From the NCBI GenBank assembly GCA_022827185.1, contig JAJDTM010000061.1:1-48151 (forward strand): a stretch of 48,151 nucleotides of DNA. The letters run 5' to 3'. Origin of the DNA: Candidatus Poribacteria bacterium. Lineage in GTDB: Bacteria; Poribacteria; WGA-4E; WGA-3G. Below, piece after piece: positions 1 to 7,471 of the stretch. Numbering within the stretch: the stretch's first letter is position 1; every line of letters begins with the position of its first letter. A model generated the notes under the pieces. It searched no databases. It was not told where the DNA came from and saw only the letters and a list, made by a program, of their open reading frames with translations. The position numbers and the translations under genes are program-made.

Positions 1-79
1 TCCGTTCAGCCTCTGCTTTACTGCCACCCTCATTGATGAAATCAAGCACGCATTTGCGCAAATCTGTTGAATAAGTCAT
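1..79 (-). CDS. IS630-family transposase, N-terminal fragment cut by the window edge
   Basis: Reading the minus strand from the ATG at 79 gives 26 residues that run off the left edge, beginning MTYSTDLRKCVLDF and continuing INEGGSKAEAER. This is the typical start of an IS630/Tc1-mariner-type transposase, whose N-terminus forms a helix-turn-helix that binds the element's ends. The ORF is too short to stand alone and is a partial gene. The right edge of the window carries the C-terminal 39 residues of an IS630 transposase on the same strand, so the two fragments probably belong to two copies of one element. Family assignment rests on the N-terminal pattern plus the matching end at the other edge. 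Confidence 0.75.
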   Translation of the reverse strand, partial: MTYSTDLRKCVLDFINEGGSKAEAER

Positions 80-124
80 AATCATAAAGACTGACATAAA
101 TCTCAAAAAATGTAAACTTATTTT

Positions 125-146
125 CGGGATCCACTATAATAGTGTT
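125..146. repeat. Terminal inverted repeat of the left IS630-type element
   Basis: Read on the minus strand the sequence is AACACTATTATAGTGGATCC followed by CG. It matches, in inverse orientation relative to the transposase, the sequence at 48004-48027 (ACACTACGTTTATAGTGAAT then CCCG) next to the right-hand transposase fragment. It holds a near-perfect palindrome, CACTAT-A-ATAGTG, at 132-144. The pairing of the two ends marks this as the 5' boundary of the IS; unique sequence starts at about 147. Confidence 0.65.
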
Positions 147-198
147 TTTTTCGTTTTCACGATCTATTTCCTCATAAGGGATTTTGTTACCACAAGCG

Positions 199-999
199 TT
201 AGAAGATATTTAACGATGGTGGCGGTGATGCAACCGGATAGCCATCTGCTATGGCTTTAATCTGTCGTTGGTGCCACTTCGACCAGACCTCTCCCTCTTT
301 CGCGATACCTTTTACGGTGCCGCGTGTCTCTTGGTAACAGGAGATTAAAGCCGGTATAGCAAAGAATATGGCGACTGGGAAGAAAACTTGCGCAAAATTG
401 CGTGCTGTCTCAATAACACCTGCCCACTCTACGACAACGAATAGCAAAACAAAAGGCGAAAACCAGCATGTAAAATGAAGAATAAAAAACATCGGATTGC
501 GAAACATAACGGACACCGTTCTTCGCGCTTTGCTGAAATAAGTGTTAACTTGTGTCGCTTCTGATTTCGATGGTGGTTCCGCAAACTTTACATCTTCTTT
601 TATTGATGCCTGTTGTCGATCATACCACTGCATCCACGTCTGTCGTTCTTTGGCAATGCCTTTTAGATTACCTTTCGCTTCTCGGTAACCGATGATGAGA
701 GCAGGAAGGACGATGAAAATCCAACCTTCATCTCTTACGATCTCTTTGACAACATCGTCAAAAATGACCGAAACGATTATAACAAAATTCTCAAGCGATT
801 CAGGTAGGTCGCTCAAGGAAGTTTGTATTAGCGAAAGTACACGTGGCCACGGATTGCGCGGATTGCGCATAGACGTACCCTCTGCAGATGGATCCTCTGA
901 TGCAACGTTTAAACCAGCATAGAGAAACCAGCATACCAACTGAACGATGAGAGGAATTGGGTTCCTCGCCATGAATGACAGCGTTTCAAAGACCTTCAT
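199..999 (-). CDS. Integral membrane protein with an internal duplication, function unknown
   Basis: The 266-residue protein has two similar halves. Each starts with a 'xxRNPxxxxxxxxCWF' hydrophobic segment (residues about 11-30 and 166-185), has a second hydrophobic segment (about 92-105 and 205-222), and ends with a soluble motif: GYREAKGNLKGIAKE in half one and CYQETRGTVKGIAKE in half two, each followed by W-x-x-W-x-x-R-Q. This points to four membrane segments and a duplicated cytosolic signature. The start is supported by AAGGTG shortly upstream of the ATG. I do not recognise the family and assign no function. It lies beside the left IS630 end with no obvious operon partner. Confidence 0.75.
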   Translation of the reverse strand: MKVFETLSFMARNPIPLIVQLVCWFLYAGLNVASEDPSAEGTSMRNPRNPWPRVLSLIQTSLSDLPESLENFVIIVSVIFDDVVKEIVRDEGWIFIVLPALIIGYREAKGNLKGIAKERQTWMQWYDRQQASIKEDVKFAEPPSKSEATQVNTYFSKARRTVSVMFRNPMFFILHFTCWFSPFVLLFVVVEWAGVIETARNFAQVFFPVAIFFAIPALISCYQETRGTVKGIAKEGEVWSKWHQRQIKAIADGYPVASPPPSLNIF

Positions 1000-1118
1000 A
1001 ACATCACCTTCTTACGGACGAACGCTTTATTTACAACTTTGAGGTATTACGGAGAGATTTTCATCTTTAGTTGCGACGCCATCCGTTTTCTTCAAAATAA
1101 TCAAAACCACACATGGAA

Positions 1119-1167
1119 TAAAAAAAGGCGAGGTGTTTTGCTTGGGTGTTCCCCAAGAAACCTCGCC
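1119..1167 (-). terminator. Rho-independent terminator (minus strand)
   Basis: An 8-bp stem GGCGAGGT (1127-1134) / ACCTCGCC (1160-1167) encloses a second stem CTTGGG/CCCAAG. On the minus strand the hairpin is followed by a run of T (A-tract at 1119-1126). It lies downstream of the PotD-like gene, past an inserted repeat element, and would end that transcript. Confidence 0.7.
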
Positions 1168-1186
1168 AGCAATAATCGGTTAAAAG

Positions 1187-1277
1187 TAGGACTCACGCAA
1201 AAGCAGCAATTTCGGTACTTTTACCCCCCTAAATCCCCCTTATCAGGGGGACTTTAAGAGGAAGTGCGTAAGTCCTA
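1187..1277. repeat. MITE-like repeat, copy 1 (AGGACTTACGCA ends, CCCCCTTATCAGGGGG core)
   Basis: The ends are inverted: TAGGACTCACGCAA on the left and TTGCGTAAGTCCTA-like (TGCGTAAGTCCTA) on the right. The interior holds CCCCCCTAAATCCCCCTTAT followed by CAGGGGGACTTTAAG, which contains a 6-bp CCCCCT/AGGGGG hairpin. Related copies occur at 29455-29526, 34416-34557 and 44864-44984, with a core-only array at 37563-37748 and a degenerate copy at 15911-16029. It codes for nothing and sits between the PotD-like gene and its terminator. Confidence 0.85.
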
Positions 1278-1284
1278 AAAAGGT

Positions 1285-2313
1285 TTATTTCGCTTTAAGC
1301 TCTTCCCATGCACGGTCGTAGTGCCTCGTAAAATCACCCGGATCTCTTAGCCATTCAAGGGATTCCAGTACCTCTTTGGGTGGATAGATGAATTTGTGTT
1401 CGCGTAGGTTTTCGGGTAAGAACGCTTTCGCAGTAGGCACACAGGTCCCGTATTTCGTGAAAGCGGTAATCTTGGCGTTGACTTCGGGACGAAGGAGATA
1501 GTTGATAAACTGCTCAGCGAGTGCTTGATGCGGAGCAGATTTCGGGATGCAGACAGCGTCAATAAATTGACTTGAACCCTCTTTAGGAATAACATACTGG
1601 ATCGTCGAACGTATCTCGGCTGCGCGGAATGCATCGCCACTCCAGCAGTGCGCCATCACGACATCACCAGCGATAAGAATCTCTTCCGCCTCGCTCTTAT
1701 ACTGTTTCACAAGTGGTTTCTGTGCGATGAGTTTTTCCTTCGCTGCCTTAAGTTCCTGCGGGTCAGTCGTGTTGAGACTATATCCAAGCAGTTTAAGCGC
1801 AGCACCGATCGTTTCACGCTGGTCGTCTAACATACTGAATTGGTTCTTATACTGCGCGTCCCATAGCACTGACCAACTATCAGGTGCCGGTGAGACGACA
1901 GCCGAATCGTAAGCGATGCCTGCTGTGCCAAACGTGTAGGGGATAGAATATTGATTTTCCGAGTCAAAGTATTTACCGAGAAACAGCGGACTGATGTTCT
2001 GAAAGTTCGGGATAGTGTCGCGGTTCAATTCGGCTAACAGGTTTTGCTTGATTAAGATGGATACCATATAGTCAGACGGCATAATGATGTCGTATCCTGT
2101 CGCACCTGCCATCAACTTCGTGAGGAGGTCTTCGTTGCTGGCATAAGTATCGACAAGGACAGTAACCCCGAACTCCTTTTCAAATCCTTCACGGATATCA
2201 TCGCTGACGTAGCCTGCCCATGTAAAGACATTGAGTTGTCTCTTCTGCCCGATGCCATCACCGATGAAAAGTGTGAGGAGTATAAGGACTAAGAAGATAT
2301 ATCTGTTGCGCAT
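1285..2313 (-). CDS. potD: Spermidine/putrescine-type ABC transporter substrate-binding protein
   Basis: The product is a 342-residue periplasmic binding protein of the PotD/PotF family, which captures polyamines and delivers them to a PotBC permease and PotA ATPase. The first 22 residues form a signal peptide (RYIFLVLILLTLFIGDGIG). The mature start LNVFTWAGYVSDDIREGFEK is the family signature, and TKLMAGATGYDIIMPSDYMV and AHCWSGDAFRA are typical pocket and hinge segments. Length and order match the family. GGAG lies 5-6 nt before the ATG. No permease or ATPase genes are in the window, so the binding protein is separated from its transporter or works with one encoded elsewhere. The substrate is inferred from family only. 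Confidence 0.85.
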   Translation of the reverse strand: MRNRYIFLVLILLTLFIGDGIGQKRQLNVFTWAGYVSDDIREGFEKEFGVTVLVDTYASNEDLLTKLMAGATGYDIIMPSDYMVSILIKQNLLAELNRDTIPNFQNISPLFLGKYFDSENQYSIPYTFGTAGIAYDSAVVSPAPDSWSVLWDAQYKNQFSMLDDQRETIGAALKLLGYSLNTTDPQELKAAKEKLIAQKPLVKQYKSEAEEILIAGDVVMAHCWSGDAFRAAEIRSTIQYVIPKEGSSQFIDAVCIPKSAPHQALAEQFINYLLRPEVNAKITAFTKYGTCVPTAKAFLPENLREHKFIYPPKEVLESLEWLRDPGDFTRHYDRAWEELKAK

Positions 2314-2351
2314 TTTTTCTCCGTTGGTATCTGTTCTATAATTGTTAATAA

Positions 2352-2388
2352 CGGGACGATTGCAGTTGCGAAAAACGGAATCGCCCCG
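2352..2388 (-). terminator. Intergenic hairpin between rhodanese and PotD-like genes
   Basis: CGGGACGATT (2352-2361) pairs with AATCGCCCCG (2379-2388) with one G-U pair on the minus strand. An alternative inner stem AAACGG/CCGTTT is followed by TT. It could terminate or attenuate minus-strand transcription from the rhodanese gene. The T-tract is weak, so the role is uncertain. Confidence 0.4.
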
Positions 2389-2444
2389 TTTGCGATGTAA
2401 GATATTGACAATGTATGCTATCTATGCTAACGTAATAGTGCTAC

Positions 2445-2810
2445 TTATTCATCAGATTTTTCGGTAGGGAGTCCTTCGGCTTTCCAGCCACGGAAACCGC
2501 CAGTGAGTACTGAAACGTTTTCATAACCCATGTTTTTTAAGGTGTTTGCGGAGAGTGTCGCACGGGTGCCGCCACCGCAGTAGGTAACGATGTGTGTGTC
2601 TGCGTCAGGGGCGACCTCATCAATATCAAGTTCCAAGTAGCCGCGCGGCAGTGAAACGGCATTCGGTAGATGTTCTTCGTCGTAGTCCGGCTCGTCACGC
2701 ACATCTAAAAGGATGATTGACGCTGTAGTCTCTGTGAGTTCGTCGGGCGATATGTGTCCAACGTTTGCTTTTGCTTCGGTAACTAATTGTTCAAGGGTTT
2801 TCAGTGGCAT
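2445..2810 (-). CDS. Single-domain rhodanese-like sulfurtransferase
   Basis: The 121-residue protein is one rhodanese domain without signal peptide or membrane segment, so it is cytosolic. LLDVRDEPDYDEEHLPNAVS (residues 34-53) is the CH2-A-like motif. Cys78 in the CGGGTR loop is the expected persulfide-carrying active-site cysteine, and LTGGFRGWKAEGLP near the C-terminus is the conserved closing helix. Such proteins transfer sulfane sulfur, for example from thiosulfate, to thiophilic acceptors. The physiological acceptor cannot be told here. The start has GGAGG 6 nt upstream. It is divergent from the gene at 2938. Confidence 0.9.
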   Translation of the reverse strand: MPLKTLEQLVTEAKANVGHISPDELTETTASIILLDVRDEPDYDEEHLPNAVSLPRGYLELDIDEVAPDADTHIVTYCGGGTRATLSANTLKNMGYENVSVLTGGFRGWKAEGLPTEKSDE

Positions 2811-2872
2811 CGTTATCCTCCAAAAGAGTTAAAGATAGTAGTAGGCACGTTCCGCGTGGTGGAACATCATAA

Positions 2873-2902
2873 AATATAGCATAATGTTCATAGATTCGTC
2901 AA
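2873..2902 (-). promoter_or_regulatory. Sigma-70-type promoter for the rhodanese gene
   Basis: On the minus strand TTGACG (2897-2902) is separated by 18 bp from TATATT (2873-2878), about 60 nt before the rhodanese start. The match to consensus is good at -35 and moderate at -10. Confidence 0.45.
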
Positions 2903-2937
2903 TATTTTTTGGGTTATCAATTTAGGAAGGAGAAGAG

Positions 2938-3381
2938 ATGGAATTGCTAAAAAAATCGGTTCAATCTGTGCTTGAAAAAGACCGGATTGGGAGTCCAGTG
3001 TTCCTGCGGTGCGTCCTTCACGTCGCCGGTGAAGATGTGAACCCGCTATCATCGGTGGCAGAGATGACAGCACTCGCGAATGAGTGGATACCCTCATCTG
3101 CCGCGAGCGTCTATACACAAGGGGACGCAAACGGAACACAAGTTACGGTAATGGTTCACTATGTAGGCGGACAGATGGCACTGCTGAGTGTCAATCGGGT
3201 TGATGTTGATACCGCAATTGACATCATGCTGGTCGGTAACAAAGGGGTCATCTACCATGAAACGCCGGTCGGTAGACACTACTTGAATGCTATTCCGCCA
3301 GGATTTGGTGGAACAGGCGAACTGACAGCGGCGATCGCACAATCGCTTGAGAGCGGTCAGCCTGTAGTATTGGAGGGTTGA
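2938..3381 (+). CDS. Conserved-looking hypothetical protein, 147 aa
   Basis: The protein is small and soluble with alternating beta-rich segments (VTVMVHYVGGQMALLSVNRV near residues 68-87). I do not recognise a family. A strong ribosome-binding site (AGGAGAAG) precedes the ATG. The stop codon lies 2 nt before the ATG of the Gfo/Idh/MocA oxidoreductase, and the GGAGG serving that gene is inside this gene's last codons, so the two are translationally coupled and probably act together. The C-terminal PPGFGGTGELTAAIAQSLES could be a ligand loop, but that is a guess. Confidence 0.75.
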   Translation: MELLKKSVQSVLEKDRIGSPVFLRCVLHVAGEDVNPLSSVAEMTALANEWIPSSAASVYTQGDANGTQVTVMVHYVGGQMALLSVNRVDVDTAIDIMLVGNKGVIYHETPVGRHYLNAIPPGFGGTGELTAAIAQSLESGQPVVLEG

Positions 3382-3383
3382 TC

Positions 3384-4526
3384 ATGCAACAGAACGGAAA
3401 ATATGGCGTGCTTTTGCTCGGCGGAAATCGCACGCACCAAGAGAATTACGCCTTGAGTTTTGCGCAGGATGCGCGTTGTCGGTTGGTCGCCTTCGCTGAT
3501 GAACCTGAGGCACCGCCAGAGCGGATTGCGTTGGCACGTTCGCTGGCTGAATCGATGGATTTGCCGTTTATAAACCTTGACGCGGCGTTGGCGCGTGAGG
3601 ATGTGGATATTGTGAGTCTCTGCACAGAGGTGGAGCGTCGCGGACGTGTAGGTGCTAAATGTGCGGCAGCTGGAAAGCACGTTTATCTCGATAAACCGAT
3701 GGCACTCAACCCAGAAGATACTCACAAGATTATTGATGCAGTTGCGAAAAGCGGTGTCCGAACACAGATGTTCAGCAATATCCATAGTACGTGGGCACGC
3801 ACTGTTCAGCAGGCATTAACGAGCGGACGGATCGGTGCGCTTCAGGCGATTCATTGCGATGTGTTATTCTCCAAAGGACATCCCGGCACCGCACCCGTCG
3901 GAGAGAAAAGAATCCAAAAACCCACGCTGGAACGTTATAGTTTCGTTGAAGCCAAACCTGAGATGTTCGATGTCGGTGTCTATGCTGTGTCTATGGTGAA
4001 TTGGTTGACACAGAAACGCGTGCAGCGGGTTTTCGGCGGAACAGCAAACTATTTCTTCAAAGAGCATCGCGACTGCGGTCTTGAGGACTTTGGTGCTTTG
4101 GTCTTGACGTTAGAAGACGGCATTACAGCGACAATTGTTGGTGGACGCTACGGTTGGCAGAGCCATGCACAAGGCGGCGTTCGGAAAGTCCATCTCGTCG
4201 GCACCGAAGGCACTTTGACATTCGATGCCTCGGCGAACCGTTTGGAAGTTTTTGCCGCCGAACCGGCGTTTGAACCGCCAACACCGCATCCGCTTGATCC
4301 AATGGGGATGTGGAGCAGCACGCAAGCAGATATCCAGATGCGACCGAAACAGCAATGGATAGATGTCGGTAGCGGGGATGATGGACAGCGAGAGTTCAGC
4401 GCGTTTATAGATTGTGTTGAGAACGGTGTAGAAAGTGAAATGAACGCCGAATTTGCAGCGCATTCTGTAGAGATTATCTGCGCGGGGTATCGTTCAGCAG
4501 CAACTGGAGAGGTTATCAACCTCTAA
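3384..4526 (+). CDS. Gfo/Idh/MocA-family NAD(P)-dependent oxidoreductase
   Basis: The 380-residue protein has an N-terminal Rossmann fold (VLLLGGNRTHQENYALSF, residues 9-26, an atypical dinucleotide loop without the usual G-x-G-x-x-G). The family hallmark D-K-P follows at 103-105 (GKHVYLDKPMALNPEDT), then the C-terminal alpha/beta domain that shapes the sugar-like substrate site. A TTG at 3378 is in frame, but GGAGG at 3372-3376 fits the ATG at 3384, so I chose that start. Members oxidise or epimerise sugars, inositols and related polyols; the substrate here is unknown. It is co-transcribed with the 147-aa protein upstream. Its last 11 bp overlap the convergent AAA+ ATPase gene. Confidence 0.85.
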   Translation: MQQNGKYGVLLLGGNRTHQENYALSFAQDARCRLVAFADEPEAPPERIALARSLAESMDLPFINLDAALAREDVDIVSLCTEVERRGRVGAKCAAAGKHVYLDKPMALNPEDTHKIIDAVAKSGVRTQMFSNIHSTWARTVQQALTSGRIGALQAIHCDVLFSKGHPGTAPVGEKRIQKPTLERYSFVEAKPEMFDVGVYAVSMVNWLTQKRVQRVFGGTANYFFKEHRDCGLEDFGALVLTLEDGITATIVGGRYGWQSHAQGGVRKVHLVGTEGTLTFDASANRLEVFAAEPAFEPPTPHPLDPMGMWSSTQADIQMRPKQQWIDVGSGDDGQREFSAFIDCVENGVESEMNAEFAAHSVEIICAGYRSAATGEVINL

Positions 4527-6345
4527 CACCTATCGCTTCAAGTTGTGCAATCTGTTTTACCCACGATTCTCGGATTTCTGGGGAATAGTCGCCGGGGAGT
4601 AGTGATTTCCGTGTGCAGTTAAGGAGAGCCTGTAAGGTTTGGTAGTGTCTTATCGGTCCAATATTCGGTAGAATCCGATCCTCAGCGACAGCAATGATTT
4701 CATCTAAAGTGAGTTCACCCGTAGCCTGCGAATCTTCCTTTAAAATGCTGGCGGCTTCAAGGTCGGAGCGCAACGATGCAAAACTCGCTGCGGAGTAGTC
4801 TGCAGTTACCTTTAAAAGTCGTTCTACCGCGTCATCAGGGAGCGAACCCGGTAAGACTTTCGCAATTGTCCAGCGGAGGAACGCCTCACGGTCTTCGCCA
4901 TTCGGATCAAGCACGGGAATTACCATATCCCCGACTCTACCTTCCCGTCGCAGGTCAGGCGAGAGATTATAGATACGAGCGGTCATTAGAAGCCATGTGA
5001 TATTCCCACGGAGTTGTGGATCCGACATCATCGCCTGTATTTTCCCTGTCAAACGCCGCTCTGTACTGTGCGCATCCTGTCCGACACCGCCGAATTGCGT
5101 ATCCGCTTCATCAACGAAGATAAGCACCTTCACGAGTGCCATTAGTAGCCGTCGCAACCGTTCAAAGATAACATCTGTCTGTCCGAACCACATACTGCGT
5201 ATATTCTTCAGGACGAGGACAGGGATATCGAGTTCACCAGCGAGTCCCTCAAAGATAAAGGTTTTTCCACTGCCGATGGGACCGCAAACGCTCATACCAG
5301 CAATAGCATCGGGACCGGTCGAAGTGATACGGGGAATCAACTGCGTCTTTAGGAACTCCACCAGTTTTTGATTGCCGACGATGTCCTTTAGACTGTGCGC
5401 GGGTTTTTTAAACTCTACGACATCCTCGCCCAACTGCGCTTGGATAAATTCAGAGACTTTCTCAATAACAGCTTCGGGTTGGAGTTTCTCACCGGAATAA
5501 CAGGCAGAAAGGAGTAACTGACGGAGTGCTTGTATGGATAGCCCCGCAGTGAGCATTGCGAGTTGGGCTTGCGAACCCCAGAGATTTAACGGCTTCTCCA
5601 CGAGTTTCGGCGTGTTATTAAACCATGAAATAAAGTGTTGGCGTTCTGGCATCCCGGGTGCTGGGATTTCGACGGTGACGACCTGCGGTAACCTGATAAT
5701 CCGAGAATTCACGAGACTTGGGGATTCCGCAATGAAGATGACGGTATCGTTGCCGTTCATGAAATTGGAGTCAGAAATCCAATCTTGAACGATGCTGACG
5801 CGGTGTCTGTCTGGTAGGGACAAACTCCGAATTTCGCCTTCAGGAAGTAACATATCCGTCGCTTCTATGAGGATAATCAACTTCTCCGGTAGCAGTTTTT
5901 CGCCTTGCGCGTTCGTGCTTCGGGAAAGTAGACAGAACTGCCGAAGGACTTCAAGTGCTAACGTCGGACTGCCGATAGCGTCGTTCATGTACTGCGTGAA
6001 AGATGTATCGGGCGGTTCTGTGGCAGCATCAAGCGATCCGAGCGGTGTGTTTTGCCGTGTAGAACGGGATCGACCAACACCCACATTTGTGTCAAGCTCC
6101 GCCTCGGTTGTGCCGCGCCATAGATTGAACGCACGCTTAACTTTCTCGCGTTCAGTCTCCTGCGCGAATCTTATCGGTCCGTTGAGTTCATAAACGACCA
6201 AGATGAACCCGGGAATGTTCCAACTGTGAGTCAAAAAGGGGACGAGTGGAATATAATCCGTGTTATCTCCTTCGCGTATAAAGAAGAGGTCATGGATATT
6301 TCCGGACAGGACGAGACTACGAGACGTTCCTGAATTAATGAGCAT
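4516..6345 (-). CDS. Two-domain AAA+ ATPase, partner of the adjacent PspA-like protein
   Basis: The protein has at least 609 residues. The N-terminal half (about 1-250) looks like a degenerate AAA domain: it has a Walker-B-like KLIILIEATD (155-164) but no P-loop. The second domain is intact, with Walker A CGPIGSGKT at 354-362, Walker B VLIFVDEAD at 407-415, and an arginine-rich sensor region LSPDLRREGRVGD. The C-terminal helical bundle is typical of AAA+ lids. It lies 98 nt downstream of the PspA/IM30-like gene on the same strand, so an ATPase that disassembles or remodels PspA polymers is a reasonable inference, as Vps4 does for ESCRT-III. The ATG at 6345 has no clear Shine-Dalgarno, and coding-like sequence continues upstream (see findings). 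Confidence 0.8.
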   Translation of the reverse strand: MLINSGTSRSLVLSGNIHDLFFIREGDNTDYIPLVPFLTHSWNIPGFILVVYELNGPIRFAQETEREKVKRAFNLWRGTTEAELDTNVGVGRSRSTRQNTPLGSLDAATEPPDTSFTQYMNDAIGSPTLALEVLRQFCLLSRSTNAQGEKLLPEKLIILIEATDMLLPEGEIRSLSLPDRHRVSIVQDWISDSNFMNGNDTVIFIAESPSLVNSRIIRLPQVVTVEIPAPGMPERQHFISWFNNTPKLVEKPLNLWGSQAQLAMLTAGLSIQALRQLLLSACYSGEKLQPEAVIEKVSEFIQAQLGEDVVEFKKPAHSLKDIVGNQKLVEFLKTQLIPRITSTGPDAIAGMSVCGPIGSGKTFIFEGLAGELDIPVLVLKNIRSMWFGQTDVIFERLRRLLMALVKVLIFVDEADTQFGGVGQDAHSTERRLTGKIQAMMSDPQLRGNITWLLMTARIYNLSPDLRREGRVGDMVIPVLDPNGEDREAFLRWTIAKVLPGSLPDDAVERLLKVTADYSAASFASLRSDLEAASILKEDSQATGELTLDEIIAVAEDRILPNIGPIRHYQTLQALLNCTRKSLLPGDYSPEIRESWVKQIAQLEAIGVRG

Positions 6346-6443
6346 CCCGGCTTCCGTGCGGAATGCGTAGGTCGGGCTTTTAACGGCTATGAGTTCTCGC
6401 CCCCTTCTAATTTATTAAAAAGCGAACTTGTTCTGATAGCACT

Positions 6444-7280
6444 TTAGAGCGGCAGCTCAGAATCGGAATCCTCTGTCTTCTTGGCGGGTTCCGTCTCCGT
6501 TTTCGTGTCCGTCTGTTGTGCTCCGAAAATCAACGCATCAAATTCATCGGAGGTTGAGGATGAGCGTGCTGCAGCGAGGAATTCTTCTTCTTCGCTCTTT
6601 GAGTCGGTGCCAGCCAATTCCTGTGCGACTTTTGAACGTCCTTTCGCTTTCTCACGGATTTCTCGCATCCGAGTCAACTCAGCGGAAGTTCCGTCCATAC
6701 TGATACCGGAAAGCATATCAGCGATCTCCTCTTGCTCACGTGCGGTGATGAGATCGGCGACTGCCTCAGACTGCTCGCTCTTAATCTTATCTAAATCGCG
6801 ATGTAGGCCGGTAATCTGGATTTTATGGGAGTCAATATCCGCCTGTGCATTTTCGATCTCACCTTCGAGTTCATCAATGCGTCCCTCTTTCTCTTGTAGA
6901 TTGGAATTGAACTCTTGGTAAGCGGTAACACATCGCGTGTATTCGGCGTGCTGTTTGACTTCTTCTGGAGCCATGCCCTCTTTTTGTAAATCAGCAGCGG
7001 TCTGCTGTGCTTTCGCAATCGCCCCCGCTTTCAATTCTTCCAAATTTTCGACTTCGTCGGTAAGACTCTTTACCGATGATCTTTTCTGTTCAACGAGTGC
7101 GATCAGCTGCCCGATGGCTTGCTTATAGCGTTGGATGTTCCCCTTCTTATCAGCGATGATGTCTTCATAAGCCCCTCTAACGGCTTCGGGGTTTTCCATC
7201 ATCCTGTCCGCGGTTTCATGTGCGCGGCCTGTCAGTGTGTACCAAATCGCCTTGAAAAATCGTGTAAATCCGTTTGCCAT
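6444..7280 (-). CDS. PspA/IM30 (Vipp1)-family membrane-remodelling protein
   Basis: The 278-residue protein is almost entirely coiled coil, as in PspA/IM30/Vipp1, the bacterial ESCRT-III superfamily that binds stressed membranes and forms rods or rings. It has an amphipathic N-terminal helix (GFTRFFKAIWYTLTGRAHE), the 'NPEAVRGAYEDII' stretch, and long heptad helices from about 30 to 200. A flexible acidic Glu/Asp/Ser/Thr-rich tail of about 60 residues, longer than in classical PspA, ends in SDSELPL. The start is the ATG at 7280, because AGGAGGA lies 7 nt upstream; an ATG 21 nt earlier lacks a site. It has its own promoter. The adjacent AAA+ gene suggests the tail may be the ATPase docking segment. 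Confidence 0.85.
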   Translation of the reverse strand: MANGFTRFFKAIWYTLTGRAHETADRMMENPEAVRGAYEDIIADKKGNIQRYKQAIGQLIALVEQKRSSVKSLTDEVENLEELKAGAIAKAQQTAADLQKEGMAPEEVKQHAEYTRCVTAYQEFNSNLQEKEGRIDELEGEIENAQADIDSHKIQITGLHRDLDKIKSEQSEAVADLITAREQEEIADMLSGISMDGTSAELTRMREIREKAKGRSKVAQELAGTDSKSEEEEFLAAARSSSTSDEFDALIFGAQQTDTKTETEPAKKTEDSDSELPL

Positions 7281-7397
7281 TTTAGTTCCTCCTATTGGCA
7301 TCGTGTCTTACTAAGCGCGTCTTTCGTGTATCGATTTGCGTGTTATTTCAATGTTATATAAAAAGTTTCGGACTATACCGCAAATCTATCACATCGT

Positions 7398-7426
7398 ATT
7401 TTAACATATTTTATCTAAAACTGCAA
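7398..7426 (-). promoter_or_regulatory. Sigma-70-type promoter for the PspA-like gene
   Basis: On the minus strand TTGCAG (7421-7426), 17 bp, then TAAAAT (7398-7403), about 118 nt before the PspA ATG. The surrounding DNA is very A/T rich. No sigma-54 GG-N10-GC element of the classical psp operon type is evident here. Confidence 0.55.
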
Positions 7427-7471
7427 GAAAAAATTCTGCATAGCGTTTCAGGTAAATCAGGATAGGCAGTT

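Noticed and set aside
1039..1257. 72-residue plus-strand ORF
   Set aside because: It runs through the terminator and the MITE-like repeat and has no ribosome site or protein-like composition.
7281..7471. Sigma-54 promoter for the PspA-like gene
   Set aside because: No convincing GG-N10-GC pair was found, and a sigma-70 type promoter is evident instead.
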